This document shows, in pieces, positions 7,204 to 12,373 of a DNA stretch of 14,726 nt (position 1 is the stretch's first letter; every line of letters begins with the position of its first letter). The DNA is from Bacteroidales bacterium (GTDB lineage Bacteria; Bacteroidota; Bacteroidia; Bacteroidales; Bacteroidaceae). Under the pieces are notes generated by a model. That model saw nothing but the letters and a program-made list of their open reading frames with translations, had not been told where the DNA came from and did not search any database. Made by a program: the position numbers and the translations under genes. The stretch is from positions 1 through 14,726 of the forward strand of contig JAUNIV010000016.1 in NCBI GenBank assembly GCA_030523385.1, in the 5' to 3' direction.

Positions 7204-8127
7204 TTATCTTTTATGAGGAGTTTCGCGCAAAGTGTATATCTTGGAACTCCAGGGTGAGTAGCTTCGTTTCACACGAGTGATGGTCAGCACGGTGTCTTCC
7301 ACATCGTGTACATCGTTCTGCATCTCGTGCAGGGCCATGGATATGGCAGCCACCACTTCTCCTGAAAATTCGCCTTCCGCATTCTTCAGTCTTTCGCTGT
7401 GTTTGGCTTTCAGTTTATCCAGCTTGCGCTGTCCGATACGGACAGATAGTTTTCCGATGCAGCGGAAGAAAACGTAGAGCAGAATCAATCCGCAGAACAC
7501 TACGCTCATGGCAGAGATAGCCATACCGATACCGCTGGCATCGTGTAAGGCAAACTTCTCGGTCTTGGCATTGCTGTCCAGCGTCTTGTTGTTGGTACTT
7601 GGCGTGACGTACTTGTCACCGCTTCCGTTTTTCACTTCCCAACGGTCTGAAGCATCATTCACGCGGCCATACGACTGGTTGGCTTGCAGTGTGCCGCCGG
7701 GCACCACAATCTGGTCCATAAGCTTGCGGCCTGAGTCAAACAAACCTATCCAGTTGTCCGTGGCAGCATTCAGCGTAAAGTTGGTGTGGAATGTGCCTCG
7801 GTTGGGTTGGCCGTCTGCCCAAAACAGCGCATGCTGGCGGGGCTTCACCTGGGTAAGGACATCTCCTTTGGGGATGAAATAGGTAGCAGTGTCACCGGGC
7901 TGCGAACTCACTTTCAGCAGGCAACCGGCCAGGTCTGTGCTACCATACGACTTATTGAATATTTCAATCCATGCGCTATGCACTCCGTAGTCGTCCTGGA
8001 AGTTGCTTTCATTCTCTATCAGCACTTCGTTCAGCAACAACTTGGAATCAGACTTTCGTTCTCCGCAAGAACTCAGTCCTGCCATCAGCAGCAAGGATAG
8101 CAATATTCCTATATTAATTTTCTTCAT
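7204..8127 (-). CDS. Lipoprotein with lamin-tail-like domain and C-terminal OadG-like segment, decarboxylase accessory subunit
   Basis: This 307-residue protein starts with a lipoprotein signal (residues 1-20) ending in LSSC, so Cys21 is probably lipidated. Residues about 28-158 resemble a lamin-tail domain (LLNEVLIEN followed by WIEIFNKS, then beta-rich sequence). A transmembrane helix follows at about 198-222. The charged C-terminal tail, with VVAAISMALHEM (258-269) and the ending SPWSSKIYTLRETPHKR, looks like the small gamma/delta subunit (OadG/MmdD) that anchors sodium-pumping decarboxylases. The predicted topology places the lamin-tail domain in the periplasm, anchored by both lipid and helix, with the tail in the cytoplasm next to the carboxyltransferase. 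The position between the carboxyltransferase and carrier genes supports this role. The function of the extra domain is unknown. Confidence 0.82.
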   Translation of the reverse strand: MKKINIGILLSLLLMAGLSSCGERKSDSKLLLNEVLIENESNFQDDYGVHSAWIEIFNKSYGSTDLAGCLLKVSSQPGDTATYFIPKGDVLTQVKPRQHALFWADGQPNRGTFHTNFTLNAATDNWIGLFDSGRKLMDQIVVPGGTLQANQSYGRVNDASDRWEVKNGSGDKYVTPSTNNKTLDSNAKTEKFALHDASGIGMAISAMSVVFCGLILLYVFFRCIGKLSVRIGQRKLDKLKAKHSERLKNAEGEFSGEVVAAISMALHEMQNDVHDVEDTVLTITRVKRSYSPWSSKIYTLRETPHKR

Positions 8128-8157
8128 CTTGGATTCTCTTTTTAGGTGATTAAAAAA

Positions 8158-9711
8158 TTAAAGAGGAATGTTACCATGCTTCTTGGCAGGGTTGTTCAGC
8201 TTCTTGGTCTGCAACTGCTGCAAGGCGCGGATAACGCGGAAGCGGGTGTTGCGCGGTTCAATCACATCGTCGATGTAACCATACTTGGCTGCATTATACG
8301 GATTGGCAAACAACTTGGTATATTCGGCTTCCTTCTCGGCCAGGAATTGTGCAGGGTTCTCATGCTCTTTGGCTTCGCGGGCGTAAAGTACTTCTACGGC
8401 TCCGGCTCCTCCCATTACGGCAATTTCGGCTGTAGGCCATGCATAGTTCATGTCGCCACGCAGCTGCTTACAGCTCATTACGATGTGTGAACCTCCGTAA
8501 GACTTGCGCAGGGTTACGGTTACCTTGGGCACAGTGGCTTCTCCGTAAGCATACAGCAACTTGGCACCGTGCAGAATCACGCCGTTGTATTCCTGTCCCG
8601 TACCCGGCAAGAAGCCCGGAACATCCACCAATGAAACGATAGGAATGTTGAAAGCATCGCAGAAACGAACGAAGCGTGCTCCCTTACGTGAAGCATTGCT
8701 GTCCAACACGCCTGCCAGATATTTGGGCTGGTTGGCCACGATACCTACAGACTGTCCGTTGAAGCGGGCGAAACCGATGATGATATTCTTGGCATAGTCT
8801 TTCTGTATTTCGAGGAATTCGCCGTTATCTACGATGGCGGCAATGACTTCATACATGTCGTATGGCTTGTTGGGGCTGTCGGGGATGATTTCATTCAGCG
8901 AATCTTCCAGACGGTCAATCGGGTCGGTGCAGTCTGTGTAAGGAGCTTCTTCCAGGTTGTTCTGCGGAATGTAGCTCAACAGTTTGCGTATCAGGGCAAG
9001 ACCCTCTTCTTCCGTCTTGGCTGTGAAGTGTGTCACGCCGGATTTGGTAGAGTGTACGCTCGCACCTCCTAAGTTTTCCTGAGTCACGTCTTCGCCCGTT
9101 ACGGTCTTTACCACCTTCGGTCCTGTAAGGAACATGTAGGATGTACCTTCCATCATCAGTGTGAAGTCGGTCAGGGCAGGGGAGTACACTGCACCACCGG
9201 CACAAGGACCGAAGATTCCCGAAATCTGCGGAATGACACCCGAAGCCAAGATGTTGCGTTGGAATATTTCGGCATATCCTGCCAAAGCGTTGATACCTTC
9301 CTGGATACGTGCGCCACCCGAGTCGTTGATACCGATACAGGGAGCGCCCATCTTCATGGCTTGGTCCATAATCTTGCATATTTTCAGTGACATGGTTTCA
9401 GACAGCGAACCGGCCGATACGGTGAAGTCTTGTGCAAAGATATACACCAGTCTGCCCTCTATGGTTCCGCATCCGGTCACTACGCCGTCGCCCGGATAAT
9501 GTTTCTTATCCATGCCGAAGTTCGTACAACGGTGTTCCACAAACATATCCATTTCTTCGAAGCTGCCTTCGTCCAGCAGCATGGCTATGCGTTCGCGGGC
9601 TGTATATTTTCCTTTTTCATGCTGCTTGGCTATGGCTTTTTCGCCTCCGCCCATGCGTGCTGTGGCACGGCGTTCAATCAGCTCTTTGATCTTTTCAAGT
9701 TGATTACTCAT
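8158..9711 (-). CDS. mmdA: Acyl-CoA carboxyltransferase subunit (methylmalonyl-CoA decarboxylase alpha / propionyl-CoA carboxylase beta type)
   Basis: This 517-residue cytoplasmic protein of the crotonase-fold carboxyltransferase family has the full expected length. It transfers the carboxyl group between (S)-methylmalonyl-CoA and biotin. Visible family motifs are SGGARIQEG (131-139) and GPCAGGAVYSPAL (168-180) in the N-terminal lobe, and DVPGFLPG (363-370), RKSYGGS (402-408) and GGAGAVEVL (434-442) in the C-terminal lobe, which form the two oxyanion holes and the CoA and biotin pockets. Ile410 occupies the position where propionyl-CoA carboxylase beta subunits typically have Asp (YGGAYD). 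The operon contains the sodium-pump subunit, carrier and epimerase but no biotin carboxylase, which favours the decarboxylase role over an ATP-dependent carboxylase. The same subunit could also serve a carboxylase encoded elsewhere. Confidence 0.93.
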   Translation of the reverse strand: MSNQLEKIKELIERRATARMGGGEKAIAKQHEKGKYTARERIAMLLDEGSFEEMDMFVEHRCTNFGMDKKHYPGDGVVTGCGTIEGRLVYIFAQDFTVSAGSLSETMSLKICKIMDQAMKMGAPCIGINDSGGARIQEGINALAGYAEIFQRNILASGVIPQISGIFGPCAGGAVYSPALTDFTLMMEGTSYMFLTGPKVVKTVTGEDVTQENLGGASVHSTKSGVTHFTAKTEEEGLALIRKLLSYIPQNNLEEAPYTDCTDPIDRLEDSLNEIIPDSPNKPYDMYEVIAAIVDNGEFLEIQKDYAKNIIIGFARFNGQSVGIVANQPKYLAGVLDSNASRKGARFVRFCDAFNIPIVSLVDVPGFLPGTGQEYNGVILHGAKLLYAYGEATVPKVTVTLRKSYGGSHIVMSCKQLRGDMNYAWPTAEIAVMGGAGAVEVLYAREAKEHENPAQFLAEKEAEYTKLFANPYNAAKYGYIDDVIEPRNTRFRVIRALQQLQTKKLNNPAKKHGNIPL

Positions 9712-9771
9712 TTTGCTTACGGTTTAATGATTTACAAATTACATTTCGCAGGAGTGAAAATCCGGCCTGCT

Positions 9772-10185
9772 TTAAGGTTTCTCGCAGAGTTCGGTGAGCA
9801 CGCCTTGTGTTGATTTGGGATGCAGGAAAGCAATGTTCAGTCCTTCTCCGCCTTTGCGTGGTGCCTTGTCTATCAAGCGAATGCCGGTGCTTTCGGCTTC
9901 GGCCAGTGCGTTGGCCACTCCGTCTTCGATGGCAAATGCCAGGTGGTGCATACCGCCGTTTCCATTGTTCTTTTCGATGAATTTGGCTATGGTGCTGTCC
10001 GGACTGGTCGGTTCCAGCAGCTCTATCTTGACTTCACCCACTTTCAAAAAGGCTGTTTTCACTTTCTGGTCTTCCACTACTTCTATGTTATAGCACTTCA
10101 GACCCAATACGTTTTCGTAATACGGCAGAGCTTCTTCGATGCTTTTTACGGCAATACCTAAATGCTCAATGTGTGAGATTTTCAT
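9772..10185 (-). CDS. mce: Methylmalonyl-CoA epimerase
   Basis: This 137-residue protein of the vicinal-oxygen-chelate (glyoxalase-like) fold interconverts the R and S forms of methylmalonyl-CoA, linking the B12-dependent mutase product to the decarboxylase. Candidate metal ligands match the family layout: His8 in HIEHLGIAV, Glu55 in VKIELLEP, His80 or His81 in GGMHHLAF, and Glu132 near the C terminus. The length is typical. It is the first gene of the operon, 60 nt ahead of the carboxyltransferase gene; a small 5-bp stem (9748-9770) lies just after its stop. The start at 10185 gives the standard N terminus. Confidence 0.95.
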   Translation of the reverse strand: MKISHIEHLGIAVKSIEEALPYYENVLGLKCYNIEVVEDQKVKTAFLKVGEVKIELLEPTSPDSTIAKFIEKNNGNGGMHHLAFAIEDGVANALAEAESTGIRLIDKAPRKGGEGLNIAFLHPKSTQGVLTELCEKP

Positions 10186-10240
10186 AATTCTATAATTTTA
10201 TAAGTTCGGTATTAATAATCAATTACATGGTAAATCTGCA

Positions 10241-10248
10241 CAAAGAAA
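10241..10248 (-). promoter_or_regulatory. Weak candidate -7 element for the mce-mmd operon
   Basis: On the minus strand this reads TTTCTTTG, one mismatch from TAnnTTTG, 55 nt before the mce start. No TTTG is seen at the normal -33 position. Offered only because some promoter is expected in the 164-nt gap upstream of mce. Confidence 0.25.
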
Positions 10249-10266
10249 GCAATTTTGGGCTAAATA

Positions 10267-10280
10267 AAGAAATATTTCTT
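10267..10280. promoter_or_regulatory. Perfect 14-bp palindrome upstream of the mce-mmd operon
   Basis: AAGAAATATTTCTT is fully self-complementary and lies 18 nt upstream, in transcription direction, of the weak -7 candidate, close to where a -33 element or an operator would sit. It is AT-rich, so chance is possible. Confidence 0.25.
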
Positions 10281-10349
10281 CATTTTTATTTCGTGCCTGC
10301 GATATGCTTAAAGGCATGTTTACAAAAAGATAGTGAAAAACTTCTCCGT

Positions 10350-11336
10350 TTAGATGTAAAAGCGGTACAGCAGGACATTCAGCCACTCCCAACGGAAGCG
10401 GAACCAGCGTCGTGTGCTGCTCTGTTTGCCGCCGAAGCGCAAGATGAAATCGCGGTAGCCATATTTCTTAAAGGGCAGTCCGGCATCCATGAACTCAAAG
10501 TGGCGGCATCCTTTCTTGTAAGCATATATCATGGGAGCCCATACGGCCAGCACGCCGGGATAGAGCAAGGCGTAGGTTTTTCGCATTCCGCCCGAAAACC
10601 ACAGGTAGGCATCGTTGTTGGAGAAGAGGCAGATGGAGCCTCCTATGATTTTGTTTTTGAATTTTACCAGAAATATCTTGGCTGTTTCCTTGTCGGGACT
10701 TTCTCCGACAAGCAGTCGGAAGAAACTGACGTCCGGAAAATGCTTTCTCACTTGCGAGGAATAGGCTTTCTTCAGCATGTGCGAGAAGGCTTCAATGTCT
10801 TGTTCGTTGCTTGCCACTTCCGTGTAGGCACCGTTCTTCAGTGCCCGGTTTATCTGTTTCTTGCGCGACTGGCTCAGCCGTTCTTGCGGCGACTTGCTGT
10901 GCAGCGAGTTGTGTACACGCATCCAACTGATGGGGAAATAGTTATTCTTGCGGAACATGCGATAACCGAAAAGCGCGTTCTCCAGATTGCGGAACTCGAT
11001 AAGGAAACACTTGCGCAAGACTTCGCGGGTGAGGTAAGTCAGCATTTCGCCAAACAGGATTTCCTTGTCTTCGGCATCGTCCAGATATTCGCCTTCGCCA
11101 TACACCTCGCATCGCTTGATGAAGGAAGGTGGAAAGATGCGTTTGCTCTGGCGGATCACGGCCAGCAGTTTGGCTACGGGGCGTTCATCTATCCAGGCTA
11201 CAATGAGCACTGGGTCATACCCCCGTGTCTTTTCATACACATGAAACAACTCGGTGGAATGGAAGACGTTGGTGCCCGGAAGGGCGGGAACCGTGTCTCC
11301 TTTGCGGTATGTGCGTAGTCTGATAGCCGTTCCCAT
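10350..11336 (-). CDS. FemAB/GNAT-like acyltransferase, substrate unknown
   Basis: This 328-residue protein resembles the bacterial FemAB-like branch of the GNAT superfamily (Acetyltransf_6 type). Suggestive parts are NVFHSTELFHVYEKTRGYDP (22-41), typical of the N-terminal lobe, a basic helix around 153-167 (QERLSQSRKKQINRA), a central strand-turn with KNKIIGGSICLFSNNDAYLW, and the ending MDAGLPFKKYGYRDFILRFGG. Relatives act in cell-envelope or polysaccharide modification, but no substrate can be read here. It has no signal peptide, so it is cytoplasmic. The gene stands alone, upstream of mce on the same strand with a 164-nt gap and divergent from the TetR gene. A -7-like sequence lies only 4 nt before the start codon. 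Confidence 0.7.
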   Translation of the reverse strand: MGTAIRLRTYRKGDTVPALPGTNVFHSTELFHVYEKTRGYDPVLIVAWIDERPVAKLLAVIRQSKRIFPPSFIKRCEVYGEGEYLDDAEDKEILFGEMLTYLTREVLRKCFLIEFRNLENALFGYRMFRKNNYFPISWMRVHNSLHSKSPQERLSQSRKKQINRALKNGAYTEVASNEQDIEAFSHMLKKAYSSQVRKHFPDVSFFRLLVGESPDKETAKIFLVKFKNKIIGGSICLFSNNDAYLWFSGGMRKTYALLYPGVLAVWAPMIYAYKKGCRHFEFMDAGLPFKKYGYRDFILRFGGKQSSTRRWFRFRWEWLNVLLYRFYI

Positions 11337-11340
11337 GATG

Positions 11341-11348
11341 CAAATTTA
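11341..11348 (-). promoter_or_regulatory. Candidate -7 element directly before the acyltransferase start
   Basis: On the minus strand this reads TAAATTTG, a full match to TAnnTTTG, ending 4 nt before the ATG at 11336. If real, the transcript would be leaderless or nearly so. No matching -33 element was found. Confidence 0.35.
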
Positions 11349-11438
11349 GGCTTTTTTGTTTATCCATCTGTATTCCGGCAAGGTTTTTATGCACAAAAAG
11401 TTCTCATTAAGAATATATAACCTGAAATAGGTATGTTG

Positions 11439-11453
11439 GGAATGGTATATTCC
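11439..11453. repeat. 15-bp palindrome next to the first GAACA/TGTTC site
   Basis: GGAAT and ATTCC arms flank a 5-nt centre, ending one base before the 21-bp palindrome at 11455. It may be part of the same regulatory region or an AT-rich coincidence. Confidence 0.25.
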
Positions 11454-11454
11454 T

Positions 11455-11475
11455 GAACAGAATTTACCTTTGTTC
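11455..11475. promoter_or_regulatory. Putative TetR operator 1 (GAACA-N11-TGTTC)
   Basis: This 21-bp inverted repeat has arms GAACA and TGTTC separated by 11 nt, upstream of the TetR-family gene. It overlaps the -33 element of a candidate promoter for that gene. An identical arm and spacing arrangement occurs at 12300-12320 upstream of the RND exporter. The length and symmetry are typical for TetR-family operators; binding is inferred. Confidence 0.55.
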
Positions 11476-11499
11476 ATTGTTAAAGCTTTTTTGTATTTG
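11469..11499 (+). promoter_or_regulatory. Candidate promoter of the TetR-family gene
   Basis: TTTG at 11469-11472 and TGTATTTG at 11492-11499 are separated by 19 nt, the usual Bacteroidetes -33/-7 spacing; the -7 has one mismatch to TAnnTTTG. A second -7-like match, TATATTTG at 11555-11562, lies closer to the gene but lacks a -33 partner. Confidence 0.45.
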
Positions 11500-11605
11500 A
11501 ACACTCTGATTTACAATCTCATTTTAACGATTCATCACTTCTTGGTATTGCGTATATATTTGTTAGTGAGTAATTTTGCTCTCAAAAAGAGAACATTGTT
11601 TAGCT

Positions 11606-12214
11606 ATGCAGACTTTGAAAGACGACATACGGAAAAAGATTCTCGCTTCTGCCCGGCAGGAGTTCGCAAAGCGAGGTTTCACCCAAGCTTCCATGCGGAA
11701 CATCGCGGCGCAGGCAGGAGTGGGCGTCGGCAATCTGTATAACTATTTCCCGAGCAAGGACAACCTGTTTTGCACGGTACTTTCACCCATCGTATCGTCT
11801 TTTTATGCGATGTTCAACCGCCATCACGGTGAATATGTGGATGCGTTGGATATGATAAGTGAGAACTATCTGGTCAATGCCGTAACGGAATACATGAATT
11901 TGATAAAGGGAAACCGGACGCTGATGAAAATGCTGTTCTTCCAATCGCAAGGATCGTCTTTGGAACATTTCAAGATGGAATTTACCAACAAGACAACCGA
12001 ACTGGTAAAGATATGGTTTGAAAACAACAAAGCGAGACATCCACAGATGAATATAGACGTGAGCGATTTCATGATACATCTGCATACGGTATGTATGTTT
12101 ACGATGTTGGAGGAGATGCTGATGCATAAGATTCCCGAATGTCAAATACATAAGATTGTGGAAGAGTACATTAAAATCGAAATAAACGGATGGAGGCATA
12201 TCATGGAAATATAG
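11606..12214 (+). CDS. TetR/AcrR-family transcriptional regulator
   Basis: This 202-residue protein has the TetR layout: an N-terminal helix-turn-helix domain (about residues 6-55) containing KRGFTQASMRNIAAQAGVGV and then NLYNYFPSKDNLF, followed by a helical ligand-binding and dimerisation domain with no recognisable effector signature. It probably represses the downstream RND exporter and itself. The ATG at 11606 is preferred; an in-frame TTG at 11576 would add ten residues before the domain. A short GAACATTGTT sequence at 11591-11600 resembles collapsed operator arms in the 5' leader. A terminator follows 46 nt after the stop, so the exporter is likely transcribed from its own promoter. Confidence 0.9.
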   Translation: MQTLKDDIRKKILASARQEFAKRGFTQASMRNIAAQAGVGVGNLYNYFPSKDNLFCTVLSPIVSSFYAMFNRHHGEYVDALDMISENYLVNAVTEYMNLIKGNRTLMKMLFFQSQGSSLEHFKMEFTNKTTELVKIWFENNKARHPQMNIDVSDFMIHLHTVCMFTMLEEMLMHKIPECQIHKIVEEYIKIEINGWRHIMEI

Positions 12215-12260
12215 GACGCTCCTTAGGAATAAAGGCCATCCATATTATTGGCTGGCAGCG

Positions 12261-12299
12261 GGAGAGGATTTCAGTAATGAGGTCCTCTCCTCTTTTTTT
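12261..12299 (+). terminator. Rho-independent terminator after the TetR-family gene
   Basis: GGAGAGGA (12261-12268) pairs perfectly with TCCTCTCC (12283-12290) over a 14-nt loop, followed by TC and seven Ts (12293-12299). This is a textbook intrinsic terminator on the plus strand, between the TetR gene and the exporter gene. Confidence 0.8.
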
Positions 12300-12327
12300 G
12301 AACATTCCGGAGCATTGTTCATTATTG
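12297..12327 (+). promoter_or_regulatory. Candidate promoter of the RND exporter gene
   Basis: TTTG at 12297-12300, formed by the end of the terminator T-tract, is followed after exactly 19 nt by CATTATTG (12320-12327), which has two mismatches to TAnnTTTG. The spacer is almost entirely filled by the putative operator, an arrangement suited to repression. Confidence 0.4.
12300..12320. promoter_or_regulatory. Putative TetR operator 2 (GAACA-N11-TGTTC)
   Basis: This 21-bp inverted repeat has the same arms and the same 11-nt spacing as the site at 11455-11475. Some inner positions are also symmetric. It lies between the candidate -33 and -7 elements of the exporter gene, where a bound repressor would block RNA polymerase. 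Confidence 0.55.
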
Positions 12328-12373
12328 CCCCTCTTGGAAAATCGGATAAAACATAGTAATGAATATAGCAATT

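Noticed and set aside
9748..9770. Five-base stem (GCAGG/CCTGC) after the epimerase stop as a terminator
   Set aside because: The stem is short, the loop is 13 nt and no T-tract follows on the minus strand. At most it is an intercistronic hairpin.
10227..11318. Long plus-strand open frame (363 codons) opposite the acyltransferase gene
   Set aside because: It is the antisense shadow of a well-supported minus-strand gene, its translation shows no recognisable domain, and it has no promoter or neighbours on that strand.
11555..11562. TATATTTG as the main -7 element of the TetR gene
   Set aside because: It matches the consensus but has no TTTG at the normal distance upstream. The 11469-11499 pair has correct spacing, so this one is kept only as an alternative.
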